Assembly (NCBI GenBank): GCA_008080565.1
Contig: VIKE01000021.1
Span: 1 to 64,000 of the forward strand
DNA: 64,000 nucleotides
Reading direction: 5' to 3'
Origin: Rhodocyclaceae bacterium
GTDB lineage: Bacteria; Pseudomonadota; Gammaproteobacteria; Burkholderiales; Rhodocyclaceae
The notes under the pieces are model-generated. The model worked only from the letters and a program-made list of their open reading frames with translations, had not been told where the DNA came from and made no database searches. A program made the position numbers and the translations under genes. The stretch's first letter is position 1, and each line of letters starts with the position of its first letter. This document shows, piece by piece, positions 37,183 through 47,027 of the stretch.

Positions 37183-38856
37183 CTAGTGGTTGCTGGCGGA
37201 GGCTGCGCCGTAACCCGTCTGGGCACGGACATACTGATCTTCGAAAGCCTCGATTTCCTGACCGGCACGCACACTCGAATCGGTCTTCGAGAAAATGTAG
37301 GCCAGGATGAAGGCAATCGGCATCGCGAACAGCGCCGGCTGGGTATAGGGGAAGAGCGGCGCTGCATTGTGCAGCACATCGACCCACACCGACTTCGAGA
37401 AGACCACGAACAGCACGGCAGAAACCAGGCCACCGTAGCCACCGAACAGCGCGCCGCGGGTGGTCAGGCCCTTCCAGTACATGGAGAGGATGAGCACCGG
37501 GAAGTTGGCTGCAGCCGCGACGCCGAAGGCCAGACCGACCATGAAGGCGATGTTCTGCTTTTCGAACAGGATGCCGAGGATGATGGCGACGAAGCCGAGG
37601 CAGATGGTGGCAATCTTCGAGACGCGGATTTCGGAAGCTTCCGAAGCCGTGCCTTTCTTGATCACGCGAGCATAGAGGTCATGCGAGATGGCCGATGCAC
37701 CGGCCAGCGCCAAGCCTGACACCACAGCCAGAATCGTGGCAAAAGCCACAGCCGCCAGGAAGCCAAGCAGCATGTCGCCACCGACAGCCTTGGACAGGTG
37801 CATGGCAACCATGTTGCCGCCACCGATCAACTTGCCGCCCAGTTGGCCACCTTCGAAGAATTCAGGATTCTGGCCGACGATGATGATGCCGCACAGACCC
37901 ATCAGGAAGATGACGTTGAAGAAGTAGGCAACGAAGCCGGACGCGTAAAGGACTGACTTGCGCGCTTCCTTGGCGTCGGTAACGGTGAAGAAACGCATCA
38001 GGATGTGCGGCAGGCCAGCCGTACCGAACATCAGGCCAAGACCGAGCGAGATGGCGGTGACCGGATCGGCCAGCAGGCTGCCCGGATACATCAGCTTGGG
38101 TCCAAGCTTATGAACTGCCGTCGCCTTTTCCAGCAAGGTCTGGAACGAGAAGCCGAACTGGCTGAAGGCCAGGAACATGACCAGCGTACCGCCAGCCAGC
38201 AGCATGCAGGCCTTGATGATCTGCACCCAGGTCGTGGCGACCATGCCGCCGAAAGTGACATACACCATCATCAGGATGCCGACGGCAAAGATGGCGACGT
38301 TGTAGTCGAGACCGAAGAGCAGCTTGATCAGCTGACCGGCACCGACCATCTGGGCGATCAGGTAGAAGCAGACCACGGTCAGCGACGAAATCGCGGCCAT
38401 GGTGCGCACCTTGCCCTGGTCGAGGCGATAGGCGGTGATGTCGGAGAAGGTGAACTTGCCCAGATTGCGCAGGCGTTCGGCCATCAGGAAGAGAATGATC
38501 GGCCAGCCGGCGAAGAAGGCCAGCATGTAGATGTAGCCGTCGTAGCCCTGGCCGTAGACCATGGCAGTCAGACCAAGCAGCGTGGCGGCCGACATGTAGT
38601 CGCCGGCAATGGCCAGACCGTTCTGGAAGCCGGTGATGCCGCCGCCGGCCGTATAGAAGTCGGCAGTCGACTTGGTCCGGCTGGACGCCCAGTAGGTAAT
38701 GCCCATGGTCATGCAGACAAACAGGCAGAACATGATGATGGCGTGCCAGTTGGTGGCCTGCTTTTCAGTGACCCCTTCGAGCGGGCCGCCGGCAAAAGCC
38801 ACGGCAGCAAGAGCGAAGAGACCGAGCGCGGTGCCGAGTTGAGTCAAACGTCGCAT
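37183..38856 (-). CDS. actP: Acetate/monocarboxylate permease ActP
   Basis: A 557-aa sodium:solute symporter of the ActP type, with about 13 hydrophobic helices. Family blocks: [53 protein letters not shown], and [17 protein letters not shown]. It overlaps yjcH by one base, the normal pairing. It probably imports acetate or propionate, matching the propionate genes alongside. Confidence 0.93.
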   Translation of the reverse strand: MRRLTQLGTALGLFALAAVAFAGGPLEGVTEKQATNWHAIIMFCLFVCMTMGITYWASSRTKSTADFYTAGGGITGFQNGLAIAGDYMSAATLLGLTAMVYGQGYDGYIYMLAFFAGWPIILFLMAERLRNLGKFTFSDITAYRLDQGKVRTMAAISSLTVVCFYLIAQMVGAGQLIKLLFGLDYNVAIFAVGILMMVYVTFGGMVATTWVQIIKACMLLAGGTLVMFLAFSQFGFSFQTLLEKATAVHKLGPKLMYPGSLLADPVTAISLGLGLMFGTAGLPHILMRFFTVTDAKEARKSVLYASGFVAYFFNVIFLMGLCGIIIVGQNPEFFEGGQLGGKLIGGGNMVAMHLSKAVGGDMLLGFLAAVAFATILAVVSGLALAGASAISHDLYARVIKKGTASEASEIRVSKIATICLGFVAIILGILFEKQNIAFMVGLAFGVAAAANFPVLILSMYWKGLTTRGALFGGYGGLVSAVLFVVFSKSVWVDVLHNAAPLFPYTQPALFAMPIAFILAYIFSKTDSSVRAGQEIEAFEDQYVRAQTGYGAASASNH

Positions 38857-39176
38857 TATTTGTTCTCCTTCCAGGCTTCCTTGACGATTTCCTGCGTCAG
38901 GGCGTCAAATTCCGAATTGGCGCGTTTGACGTAAACTGCCGTCAGCGACCAGAAGAAAATGAACATGAACAACTCAACGGCCACACCCACCGTCAACATG
39001 GAGCCTTCGGCAACCGGTTGGCCAAGGGCCGCCGGATTGAAAGCCACCACCATCACAAAGCCGTAAAACATGGTTAATACGACAAAAGCCAACGTCCAGG
39101 CAAAACGTCCCCGTCTTGAAACAAGCTCCTGAAACTTCGGATTGGCCCGCATCCGCTCATACATCGCGCTGCTCAT
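38856..39176 (-). CDS. yjcH: DUF485 membrane protein YjcH
   Basis: A 106-aa two-helix inner-membrane protein. It has the conserved [25 protein letters not shown] segment and a second helix [21 protein letters not shown]. It accompanies ActP in most proteobacteria; its role is not established. Confidence 0.92.
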   Translation of the reverse strand: MSSAMYERMRANPKFQELVSRRGRFAWTLAFVVLTMFYGFVMVVAFNPAALGQPVAEGSMLTVGVAVELFMFIFFWSLTAVYVKRANSEFDALTQEIVKEAWKENK

Positions 39177-39255
39177 GGCTTGATCTCCTAACTTTTAATT
39201 AATAATTACCGACAAAAAAGCCGCAATATTCTATCTTATATAAGACTCGTTTCCT

Positions 39256-39292
39256 TTGATCTGGATCGACTAATCCCATATTTTTTATATGG
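39256..39292. promoter_or_regulatory. Divergent yjcH/crotonase control region
   Basis: Two sites are visible. TTGATCTGGATCGA at 39256-39269 matches an FNR/CRP-family half-site pair with one mismatch. CCATAT, 5 nt, ATATGG at 39276-39292 is an inverted repeat. Which gene each controls is unclear. Confidence 0.45.
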
Positions 39293-39308
39293 TCATTCGA
39301 GATAACCC

Positions 39309-40085
39309 ATGAGCACCATTGATTTTTCCTGCGACAACGAAGTCGCTACCCTGACCTTGAACAACCCCGGCAAGCTGAACGCCATCAACCTCGGGATGTG
39401 GAACCAGCTGGTCGAAAAAATGGCTGAAATCAGCGTCGACCGCAGCATTCGCTGCGTCGTACTCCGTGGAGCCGGCAGCGACGCCTTCGCCGCCGGCGGC
39501 GATCTTGAAGAATTCGTCACTGGCCGGGCAACACTGGAACAGGCGCTTCATTACCACGGTCAGGTCGCCCTCGCGCTTCAGGCCATCGACAATTGCCCGC
39601 ATCCGACGGTGGCGCTGATTCAGGGTGCCTGCATCGGCGGCGGGCTGGAAATCGCCGGCGTCTGTGATTTCCGGATTTGCGGCGAGTCGGCCCGTTTTGG
39701 CGCGCCGATCAATCGTCTGGGTTTTTCGATGTACCCGGGTGAAATGGAAGGCTTGCTGCGTCTGGCCGGGCCGGCTGTCATGAAGGAGATCCTGCTCGAA
39801 GGCCGCATCCTGAATTCTGCGGAAGCCTACGCCAAGGGGCTGGTCACCCGCGTCGTTGCCGATGAGGAAACCGAAAGCGAAGCCTACACCACGGCCAAAC
39901 GCATCTGCGCCGGGGCGCCGCTCGTCGCCGGCTGGCACAAGCAGTGGATACGCCGACTGCTCGATGGAAAACCGTTGAGCGATGAGGAGAAAGCCGCCTC
40001 GTTCGCCTTCCTCGATACCGAGGATTACCGCGAAGGCCTGGCTGCCTTTCTGGAAAAGCGCAAACCGGCGTTCAAGGCGCGCTGA
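39309..40085 (+). CDS. Enoyl-CoA hydratase/isomerase family protein
   Basis: A 258-aa crotonase-fold protein: LTLNNPGKLNAIN near the start, AGSDAFAAGGDLEEF and IQGACIGGGLEIAGVCDFRI forming the oxyanion hole. The second catalytic Glu region reads NRLGFSMYPGEMEG, lacking the usual pair of Glu residues at both positions, so hydratase, isomerase or decarboxylase activity cannot be chosen. Divergent from yjcH, convergent with a TSUP permease 9 nt away. Confidence 0.85.
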   Translation: MSTIDFSCDNEVATLTLNNPGKLNAINLGMWNQLVEKMAEISVDRSIRCVVLRGAGSDAFAAGGDLEEFVTGRATLEQALHYHGQVALALQAIDNCPHPTVALIQGACIGGGLEIAGVCDFRICGESARFGAPINRLGFSMYPGEMEGLLRLAGPAVMKEILLEGRILNSAEAYAKGLVTRVVADEETESEAYTTAKRICAGAPLVAGWHKQWIRRLLDGKPLSDEEKAASFAFLDTEDYREGLAAFLEKRKPAFKAR

Positions 40086-40094
40086 ACTCGGCAA

Positions 40095-40904
40095 TCAACT
40101 GCCGTACAGGCTCCACAGCATTTTGCTCGACAGCACCAGGAGCAGCCCAGCAAAAATCCGCTTGAGCACGACCACCGGTAGACGATGGGCGAGGCGGGCG
40201 CCGAGCGGGGCGGCCAGGACGCTGGCGAGCAGGATGACGGCCAGCGCCGGCAAATAGATGAAACCCAGACTGCTCGCCGGCAAGCCGGGATGCCCCCAAC
40301 CATTCCAGACATAGCCGATGCTGCCGCCGATGGCGATCGGCAAACCGACCGCCGCCGAAGTCCCGATGGCCTGGTGCGGCCGGACGTTACACCAGATCAA
40401 ATAAGGCACGGTGAGCGCCCCGCCGCCCATCGCGGCCAGACTGGCGACCGTGCCAATGACACTGCCGGCAAGGCCCAGGCCGCCGCGCCCCGGCAGGTTG
40501 CGGCTCGGTTTCGGACGCAGGTTGGCCATCATTTGCACGGCGACGAAAATCATGAATCCGACGAAGAAAATCGACAGTGCCCGCGACGAAATACGGGCCG
40601 CCAACATCGCCCCGAGCATCGTCCCGACCAGGACACCCGGCGTCAGGTCGCGCATTACCGGCCACAGTACGGCGCGGTGTGCGTGATGGGCGCGCAAGCT
40701 GGAAATGGACGTGAACAGGATGGTCGCCATCGAGGTGCCGAGTGCCAGATGCATGACTTCGTTGGCCGGAAACCCCTGCCCGGCAAAGATGACGGTCAGC
40801 AACGGGACGACCACAACGCCACCGCCCACGCCGAGCAGCCCGGCAAAAAAACCGGCCACGGCACCGGTCAGCAGGTACGCCGGAATGACATCGAAAGGGA
40901 TCAC
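40095..40904 (-). CDS. TSUP (TauE/SafE) permease, mdc operon
   Basis: A 269-aa membrane permease with about eight helices and two GLLGVGGG-like repeats (FFAGLLGVGGGVVVVP; SLAAMGGGALTVP). TSUP proteins export or import sulfite, sulfoacetate or other organic anions. It follows mdcH by 42 nt on the same strand, so it may move malonate or a related acid, but this is inference. A paralog lies at 53315-54115, with near-identical runs such as HLALGTSMATI. Confidence 0.82.
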   Translation of the reverse strand: MIPFDVIPAYLLTGAVAGFFAGLLGVGGGVVVVPLLTVIFAGQGFPANEVMHLALGTSMATILFTSISSLRAHHAHRAVLWPVMRDLTPGVLVGTMLGAMLAARISSRALSIFFVGFMIFVAVQMMANLRPKPSRNLPGRGGLGLAGSVIGTVASLAAMGGGALTVPYLIWCNVRPHQAIGTSAAVGLPIAIGGSIGYVWNGWGHPGLPASSLGFIYLPALAVILLASVLAAPLGARLAHRLPVVVLKRIFAGLLLVLSSKMLWSLYGS

Positions 40905-40946
40905 GAGGATGGAGGCAGCGACAATATTGGCAAGCGCCGAACTTTA

Positions 40947-41861
40947 TCAGTGGCCGGCGTCCAGCCAGCGAACGATGCCGTCGATGCTGCGAAAATCATC
41001 GCAGGCACGAACCGGAATCTCCGGGGCGAGTTCGCCAAACAGCTTGGCCAGCGCATTGCCGGGGCCGATTTCGAGCACTGCATCGGGTTGCATCTCACGT
41101 ACCGTTTGCAGACAGGCCGCCCAATCGAGCGGCGTACAGATCTGGCGGGCCAGCGCGTCAAGCGCCGGGCGAGCAGTGCGCGCGACCGTCGCGTCGATGG
41201 CGCTGAGGACGGGAAAGGCCAGGCGGCGCTCGGGCAGCAAAGCCAATCGTTGCCTGAAGTTGGCCGCCGCTGTGGCCAATAACGGCGTATGCGATGGCGT
41301 GCGTACCGCCAGATGGACCAGACGGGTCGCCCCCGCCCTCTCAAATTTGCCGGCGACGACCACAATGCCGGCACGTGGCCCGGCGACCACCAAATGCCGC
41401 GGTGCATTGCGGATCGCCACCGCCAGCCCGGCCTCCTCGGCGAGCGTGGCGACCAGCGCCTCATCCAGCCCGAGCACGGCGAGCATGCCGTATTCACCGC
41501 TGACCGCGCTATCCATCTCGGCGGCGCGCTCGGCGCACAGCACCACGCCTTCGACCGCGCCAAAGGCCCCGGCGACGGAGCTCGCCGCCATTTCGCCAAG
41601 CGAATAGCCGGCCGCGCAGATCGGCCGCGGCAGGCGGCTTTGCAACTGAGCCCAGAGCAGCATCTGCTGGGCAAAGATCAGCGGTTGGGCAATTTTGTTT
41701 TTTGCCAGTTTTTCCGGGTTGACCGTGGAATCTAGTTCTGCGATGCCCGGCAACGCCTGCAATATCGCCGGGCCCAATTCGCCGTCAATGCCAGCCTGCA
41801 CTTGCTGCCAGTGCGCGACGGTTTGGCCGCCCTGGCCACTGAAGAGGAGGGCGAGGCGCAT
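40947..41861 (-). CDS. mdcH: Malonyl-CoA:ACP transacylase MdcH
   Basis: A 304-aa FabD-like acyltransferase that primes the malonate decarboxylase ACP with malonyl. Active-site serine in AAGYSLGEMAA near residue 90, with N-terminal LLFSGQGGQ. The dispersed element lies near residue 45 in frame, coding for STVNPEKLAKNKI. Starts 1 nt after the mdcB stop. Confidence 0.92.
   Translation of the reverse strand: MRLALLFSGQGGQTVAHWQQVQAGIDGELGPAILQALPGIAELDSTVNPEKLAKNKIAQPLIFAQQMLLWAQLQSRLPRPICAAGYSLGEMAASSVAGAFGAVEGVVLCAERAAEMDSAVSGEYGMLAVLGLDEALVATLAEEAGLAVAIRNAPRHLVVAGPRAGIVVVAGKFERAGATRLVHLAVRTPSHTPLLATAAANFRQRLALLPERRLAFPVLSAIDATVARTARPALDALARQICTPLDWAACLQTVREMQPDAVLEIGPGNALAKLFGELAPEIPVRACDDFRSIDGIVRWLDAGH
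41691..41731 (+). repeat. Dispersed element, copy 9 (in mdcH)
   Basis: AATTTTGTTTTTTGCCAG then TTTTTCCGGGTTGACCGTGG. The core carries one extra G and the left arm about four extra bases. Antisense to mdcH. Confidence 0.8.
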
Positions 41862-41862
41862 T

Positions 41863-42756
41863 TCAGTCCCGGCCGTCGAGTTCGGCGAGAAAGAGCGTCA
41901 CGCCGAGCAGGTCGGCGCTACCGCCGGGGCTGAGATCGCGCGCCACAAAATCGCGGTCGATTGCCGCCGCATGCTCGCGCCAGTCGTCGGCGAGCACGCC
42001 GCCGGCTGCCAGAAACTCCCTGGCGGCACGCCGCCCGCGGGCCAGTCCGGCCGGACCGCCACGCCACAGCAGGTTGGTGTCGTCGAGTTCGGCAATCAGC
42101 GCAAACAAGGCCTGCACCGCCGCCAGTTCGCCGTCGCCGATGGCGACCAGAATGTTTTGGTAGGCCGGCAGGCCGATCTCCAGCGCCGCCGGGAAACCGC
42201 TCGCCGCCTCCTGACGCGCCCCACCGCTGCCGTAGCGACGGGCGACTTCCAGTCCGTGGCTGAGCTGCGAGGCGGCTGGCAAGACGGCCAGACCGTCGAG
42301 AATGTCGGCCGCCCAGTTCCCTTTGACGGCCGCGCAAGCCGTCGCGGCACTTGGCGTTTCGCCATCCGCAATCAAGCGGCCGGCTGCCGCACAGAGCAGG
42401 CCAAGATTGAAAATCGCCCCGCGATGGGTGTTGACGCCACTGGTTGCCGCCAGCATGGCAGCTTCGGCCTCGATGCCCAGCGCCCGCAAAGGCGCAAAGC
42501 CCGGGCGTTGCAGGCCGCAACCGGCGATGGCAGAAAAATAGGGGCGCAAGGCCTGCAGACTGCGCAGGAAGGTGCTGAAATCCATGTCGCGGTGGCTGCC
42601 CTGGCTGTTCGGGCTGACCAGTCCGGGCTTGGGTGCCAGTGCAGCCTCACGGTACAGGCTGCGGATGGCCAGGCGACCGATGCGCTCGGTTGCCGCGCGG
42701 TCGGACGATATGGCCCGCGGGGCAGGACGATTGCGCGGAACGATGCGTTCAAGCAT
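41863..42756 (-). CDS. mdcB: Triphosphoribosyl-dephospho-CoA synthase MdcB
   Basis: A 297-aa CitG/MdcB family enzyme making the precursor of the malonate decarboxylase prosthetic group. Family blocks: EAALAPKPGLVSPNSQGSH, MDFSTFLRSL, VNTHRGAIFNLGLLCAA. The ATG at 42754-42756 starts MLERIVPRN; a longer open frame upstream is the mdcG shadow. Overlaps mdcG by 8 nt. Confidence 0.93.
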   Translation of the reverse strand: MLERIVPRNRPAPRAISSDRAATERIGRLAIRSLYREAALAPKPGLVSPNSQGSHRDMDFSTFLRSLQALRPYFSAIAGCGLQRPGFAPLRALGIEAEAAMLAATSGVNTHRGAIFNLGLLCAAAGRLIADGETPSAATACAAVKGNWAADILDGLAVLPAASQLSHGLEVARRYGSGGARQEAASGFPAALEIGLPAYQNILVAIGDGELAAVQALFALIAELDDTNLLWRGGPAGLARGRRAAREFLAAGGVLADDWREHAAAIDRDFVARDLSPGGSADLLGVTLFLAELDGRD

Positions 42757-43417
42757 GGCAGCAAGCCTCGTCCAGGCTGGCGAGCAAGGAGTGCACCGTC
42801 CGCAAGCCAACTTCTTGCGGCCCTTTGACCAGGACCAGGGCAGCGGAATTTTCCCGCTGCGCAGCCATTTCCCGCCAGGCGACGGCGTTGCCATCGGGAA
42901 AGCGGATTTCGCCATCGAGCCGGCAGGGCAACTCGCCAGCCGCCAGTCGCAGCGCCGCCAGCATGTCGTCGAATTGCGGCATTGTCTCGACATCGCAGAT
43001 GAGGTCGATATCCGATTCGGCATGGCGGTAGTCTTCGCCGCTTAGCGCCTCCCAGGCCAGCGAGCCGAAAACGCCGAGACTGGCCGAACAGGCAACCGCC
43101 CGCTCGGCCAATCGGCGCAGCACGTCGGCCTCGGCAACCGGCAGCCGGGAACAACAGCGGGCGATGGCCAGCGGTACGTCGATTCCGGCTACGGCCCGGC
43201 GGTCGACATGGATGGTCAGCCGCTTTCGTTGCTGGTTCAGCGGCAGGCTCAGGCCGAGCAGCAGCGGGCCGCCACCTGCCGGCTGGCGGGCAGCAACCAG
43301 CGGCCGGCCAGCGGCGATCCAGTCGCGCGCCGCCTGCCACGAGGCATCGCCTATTGCGGCGCAAGGCGTCTCGAATGCCGCATCGCGATCCAGATAAACG
43401 AGGTCGTGGCGACGCAT
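42749..43417 (-). CDS. mdcG: Holo-ACP synthase nucleotidyltransferase MdcG
   Basis: A 222-aa nucleotidyltransferase that attaches the prosthetic group to MdcC. Visible: RRHDLVYLD start, FGSLAWEALSGEDYRHAESDIDLICD, a G-S-x-D-x-D type catalytic block near residue 135. The ATG at 43415-43417 lies 4 nt after the mdcE stop. Confidence 0.92.
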   Translation of the reverse strand: MRRHDLVYLDRDAAFETPCAAIGDASWQAARDWIAAGRPLVAARQPAGGGPLLLGLSLPLNQQRKRLTIHVDRRAVAGIDVPLAIARCCSRLPVAEADVLRRLAERAVACSASLGVFGSLAWEALSGEDYRHAESDIDLICDVETMPQFDDMLAALRLAAGELPCRLDGEIRFPDGNAVAWREMAAQRENSAALVLVKGPQEVGLRTVHSLLASLDEACCHA

Positions 43418-43421
43418 CCGG

Positions 43422-44141
43422 TCAGGCTCCGCAGGCGGCGTTCTGAACGGTTTTGGTGATGCCTGCCGCCAGTTGGCGGCCACCGCGCTCGGCACCGCAG
43501 GACTGGCGTAGATCGCCGACCGGCGCGACCTGCCCGGCGGCGAGCGCCTCTTCCAGCAAGCCGGCCGATGGTTCCGGCCAGATCGCTTCGATGGCGCCCA
43601 TGCGCACGTAGCTCTCGGCGCCCGGCGCGAAAATCGGCGAGCCGGCCGCCAGTTCGATCAGACGTTCGTGGGCGATCTTGGTGACGCGAGCCATCGCCCG
43701 CAAATCCATGACCCGGACCTGGGCATCGGCCAGCGCATAGGCCCGGTCGGCCATCAGGCCGAAGGACAGGAAACCGCCACTGACGGCGTTGGCGGTGACC
43801 AGACTGAGCGAGGCGTGGCCCTGTCTACGAGCCAGATCGACACACTGCGCGAGGTGGGCCAGCGAGCCGTTCAGGCAGAGCAATTCCTGGCTGCGCGACA
43901 GGGCTTGACCGCTGGTGTCGACCAAATAGACCAGCGGTCGGCCGGGGTGCTGCTCGATGGTGTCGAGAGTGAAGCCGGATAAAGCCAGCGCCATGGCGTG
44001 GTCGATGGCCGCCGCGTCGGTGGTGCCGAGCACGGCGACCGTGCCCTGCGCGGTCGTCGCTTCGCCGGTAATCACCTGGTTGGCAACGGCAACCGTATGG
44101 CCGGCCGGAAACAGGCTATCGAGAATGTCGTTGAGGCTCAT
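43422..44141 (-). CDS. mdcE: Malonate decarboxylase gamma subunit MdcE
   Basis: A 239-aa crotonase-fold subunit of the decarboxylase heart. Family blocks: SLNDILDSLFPAGHTV, PLVYLVDTSGQALSRSQELLCLNGSLAHLAQCVDLAR and ANAVSGGFLSFGLMADRAYAL. Overlaps mdcD by 4 nt. Together MdcD and MdcE decarboxylate malonyl-ACP to acetyl-ACP. Confidence 0.94.
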   Translation of the reverse strand: MSLNDILDSLFPAGHTVAVANQVITGEATTAQGTVAVLGTTDAAAIDHAMALALSGFTLDTIEQHPGRPLVYLVDTSGQALSRSQELLCLNGSLAHLAQCVDLARRQGHASLSLVTANAVSGGFLSFGLMADRAYALADAQVRVMDLRAMARVTKIAHERLIELAAGSPIFAPGAESYVRMGAIEAIWPEPSAGLLEEALAAGQVAPVGDLRQSCGAERGGRQLAAGITKTVQNAACGA

Positions 44142-45040
44142 GTCGGCAATCCTTCCTTCAGGGCGACCAGGCTGTCGCGGTCAAGCAGCGGCACACTTTC
44201 CGGCCGGGCAACACCGAGCGCGGCCCAGACTTGCAGGCCGTCGCGATAGCTGGCGTAGGCGGCCAGACGATTTTCCAGCGCCTGCTGGCCGGCCCGCAGA
44301 TGGGCGAGGCTTGGGGCGGGCTCGCTCCAGCCGGCGAGGAATTTCGCGGCGCCGCGGCGGAAGGCCGCGATGTCGTCTTCGACCAGCATGGCGCAATCGC
44401 CCATCAGGTAGCGATGCTTGCCGCCGGTGACGCGCCAGACCAGCGCCCGGTCCTTCGAGTCGAATTCCTCGACGCCGGCCACCGTTTCAATGACTTCCGG
44501 GCCGGACAGCGCGAGTCGGCCTTCTTCGGAAATGATGATGGCCGAACAGAGTTTGGCGACGATGCCCATGCCGCCGAAAGCACCGCAACTGCCGCCGACC
44601 AGCGCCAGCACGGGCACGCCGGCCGCACGCGCATCAAGCACGGCGCGCATGATTTCGGAAATGGCGATCAGCCCGGCATTGGCTTCGTGCAGACGAACGC
44701 CGCCGGAATCGATGAGAAAGAGCACGGCTGCCGGCTTTTCTTCAATCGCGCGGCGAAGCATCCCGACGATCTTGGCGCCGTGGATTTCACCGACGGCGCC
44801 GCCCATGAACTGGCCTTCCTGGGCGATTGCAAAAATCGGCTTTTTTTCCAGTTGACCGTAGCAAACGACCACGCCGTCATCAAATGCGCCGGGCAGGTCG
44901 AGCAGGGCGAGATGCGGGCTGGGTGTGGATTCGGCCGGCGGCAGGATTTCGCTGAAACTGCCGGGATCAAGCAGGCCGGCGAGGCGAGCCCGGGCGGTCG
45001 CCTCGAACCAGCTGTGACGTGCAGCAAGCGACGCGATCAT
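44138..45040 (-). CDS. mdcD: Malonate decarboxylase beta subunit MdcD
   Basis: A 300-aa carboxyltransferase-like subunit: SWFEATARARLAGLLDPGSF start, GAVGEIHGAKIVGMLRRAIE, LIDSGGVRLHEANAGL, GSCGAFGGMGIVA. The ATG at 45038-45040 overlaps mdcC by 4 nt. The dispersed element is inside, in frame, encoding VCYGQLEKKPIF, at a strand that is otherwise conserved as G-x-hydrophobic. Confidence 0.93.
   Translation of the reverse strand: MIASLAARHSWFEATARARLAGLLDPGSFSEILPPAESTPSPHLALLDLPGAFDDGVVVCYGQLEKKPIFAIAQEGQFMGGAVGEIHGAKIVGMLRRAIEEKPAAVLFLIDSGGVRLHEANAGLIAISEIMRAVLDARAAGVPVLALVGGSCGAFGGMGIVAKLCSAIIISEEGRLALSGPEVIETVAGVEEFDSKDRALVWRVTGGKHRYLMGDCAMLVEDDIAAFRRGAAKFLAGWSEPAPSLAHLRAGQQALENRLAAYASYRDGLQVWAALGVARPESVPLLDRDSLVALKEGLPT
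44831..44865 (+). repeat. Dispersed element, copy 10 (in mdcD)
   Basis: AAAAATCGGCTTTTTT then TCCAGTTGACCGTAGCAA. Antisense to mdcD, in the same coding frame as the hupS copy and different from the hypF copies. Confidence 0.8.
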
Positions 45041-45351
45041 AGTGCGCCTCCCTGATATTCGGCCAGCGCCTGAGCCAGGCGCAAGGTGACGACAGCCGGC
45101 GTCGCCCCCATGTCGTTGATGGCGATAACGGTGCCGCCGGCCGGATGACTCGTGGCGAAGCTGTCGAGCACAGCACGCCAGGTGTCGCCAAAGCCGCGCG
45201 CCGAGGTCTTGATGCGGACCCGGCAAGCCTCCGGCTCAATACCGGGCTTGACGAGAATTTCCAGATTGCCCGAACCGACCACGCCACACAACGCGGGATC
45301 GGCTGCCCGCGGCACGGGCTTGGAGTCGAAACGAAAATCGAGAGTTTCCAT
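45037..45351 (-). CDS. mdcC: Malonate decarboxylase acyl carrier protein MdcC
   Basis: A 104-aa acyl carrier protein; the serine in GVVGSGNLEILV near residue 27 takes the phosphoribosyl-dephospho-CoA group made by MdcB and attached by MdcG. The start is taken at the ATG 45349-45351; a GTG 9 nt earlier is possible. Downstream of mdcA with 5 nt gap. Confidence 0.93.
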   Translation of the reverse strand: METLDFRFDSKPVPRAADPALCGVVGSGNLEILVKPGIEPEACRVRIKTSARGFGDTWRAVLDSFATSHPAGGTVIAINDMGATPAVVTLRLAQALAEYQGGAL

Positions 45352-45356
45352 GGCGG

Positions 45357-47009
45357 TCACCAATTGCGGAAGCGTGAAGGGGGGGCGTACAGGCCACCGG
45401 ACCAGCGCACCAGATCCTTGACGGAACGGGCGGCGAGCAGGTCGCGCGTAGCCAGCCGCGGGTCGATGCCGAGGTCTTCGGCGCGGCGGATGATGCCGCG
45501 GTCGCGCAGGTTTTCGACCATCGCCTTGTCACGGGCCATGCCTACCGGCGTGAAGCCGGCGACGCCACGGATCGCCTGTTCTCGCTCTTCCGGCGAGCGG
45601 CAGAGCAGCAGGTTGGCGATGCCTTCCTCGGTGACGATATGGCTGACGTCGTCGCCGTAGATCATGATCGGCGGCAGTTCGGCGCCCATCGACTTCTGCA
45701 GTTTCCAGGCATCGAGTTCCTCGACGAAGACCGGCGCCATATGCTCGCGGAAGGTCTCCACCATCTGCACAACCAGCTTGCGGCCGCGGATGGCGTTCGC
45801 CCCGTAGGCCTCGCGCCCGGCCTTGAGCCAGGCCGGACTGGCGTGGCGCCGGCCGTGCGGGTCGGAGCCCATGTTCGGGGCGCCGCCGAAGCCGGCAATG
45901 CGGCCCAGCGTCGCCGTCGAGCTGTTGCCGGCCATGTCCATCTGCAAGGTCGAGCCGATGAACATGTCGCAGGCGTAGAGGCCGGCCGTCTGGGAAAACG
46001 CCCGGTTGGAACGCATGCTGCCGTCGGCGCCAGTGAAGAAGACGTCGGAACGGGCCGAGATGTAAGCGTCCATGCCGACTTCCGAACCGAAGCAGTGCAC
46101 CGACTCGACGAAACCGGACTCGATGGCCGGAATCAGCGTCGGGTGCGGATTGAGTGCCCAGTGCGTGCAGATCTTGCCCTTCAGGCCAAGGTCGGCGGCG
46201 TAGGTCGGCAGCAGCAGCTCGATGGCTGCCGTGTCGAAACCGATGCCGTGGTTCAGGCGGGTGACGCCGTACTCGGCGTAGATGCCCTTGATCGCCATCA
46301 TCGCCATCAGCACCTGCACTTCGGTGATCTGCGCCGGATCGCGGGTGAACAACGGCTCAATGTAGTTCGGCTTCGGGGCGAGCACCGTGAAATCGACCCA
46401 GTCGGCCGGCACGTCGACGCGCGGCAGCTTGTCGAGGCGCTCATTGACCTGGGCGATGACGATGCCGCCCTTGAAGGCGGTCGCCTCGACGATGGCCGGC
46501 GTGTCTTCGGTATTCGGCCCGAGATAGAGATTGCCCTCGGCATCCGCCGCCTGCGCCGCGATCAGCGCCACATTCGGCGTCAGATCCATGAAGTAGCGGC
46601 CGAACAGTTCGAGATAGGTGTGAATCGCCCCGATCTCGATGCGCTGCTCCTGGACCAGCTTGGCCAGGCGGGCGCCCTGCGGACCGCTGAAAGAAAAGTC
46701 GAGGCGGTTTGCCAGGCCGCGCTCGAAAAGGTCCACATGGCTCGGAAGCGCCAGGACTGACTGGACCATACTGAGGTGATTGATGCGTTCCGGGCTGCAA
46801 TCAGCCAGGGACTCGGAGAGGAAATCGGCCTGCTTCTGGTTATTGCCTTCCAGACAGACGCGGTCGCCCGGCTGGATGACGGCTTCGAGCAGGTCGATGA
46901 TACGGTCGACCGGGATTTCCCGGCCAAAACCAAGGCTCGCCGCCCGCTCGAGGCGGCGGCCACGGCTTTGGCGCAGGGAATCCCAGTCACGCGGGAGAGG
47001 TGCGTTCAT
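45357..47009 (-). CDS. mdcA: Malonate decarboxylase alpha subunit MdcA
   Basis: A 550-aa ACP transferase that swaps acetyl for malonate on the carrier. Family blocks: RVCLEGNNQKQADFL near residue 50, GLKGKICTHWALNPHPTLIPAIE, FGSEVGMD and MAGNSSTATLGRIAGFGGAPNMG. Starts 18 nt after the TRAP dctM stop. The order mdcA-C-D-E-G-B-H is read in one direction. Confidence 0.95.
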   Translation of the reverse strand: MNAPLPRDWDSLRQSRGRRLERAASLGFGREIPVDRIIDLLEAVIQPGDRVCLEGNNQKQADFLSESLADCSPERINHLSMVQSVLALPSHVDLFERGLANRLDFSFSGPQGARLAKLVQEQRIEIGAIHTYLELFGRYFMDLTPNVALIAAQAADAEGNLYLGPNTEDTPAIVEATAFKGGIVIAQVNERLDKLPRVDVPADWVDFTVLAPKPNYIEPLFTRDPAQITEVQVLMAMMAIKGIYAEYGVTRLNHGIGFDTAAIELLLPTYAADLGLKGKICTHWALNPHPTLIPAIESGFVESVHCFGSEVGMDAYISARSDVFFTGADGSMRSNRAFSQTAGLYACDMFIGSTLQMDMAGNSSTATLGRIAGFGGAPNMGSDPHGRRHASPAWLKAGREAYGANAIRGRKLVVQMVETFREHMAPVFVEELDAWKLQKSMGAELPPIMIYGDDVSHIVTEEGIANLLLCRSPEEREQAIRGVAGFTPVGMARDKAMVENLRDRGIIRRAEDLGIDPRLATRDLLAARSVKDLVRWSGGLYAPPSRFRNW

Positions 47010-47027
47010 GATCGTCTTTCCGCTCGC

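Noticed and set aside
46900-46933. Minus-strand TTTTGGCCGGGAAATC then CCGGTCGACCGTATC in mdcA looks like a decayed copy of the element.
   Set aside because: It encodes GREIPVDRIIDLLE, which fits the expected MdcA sequence, and lacks the T run. Not counted, though a genome-wide search should include it.
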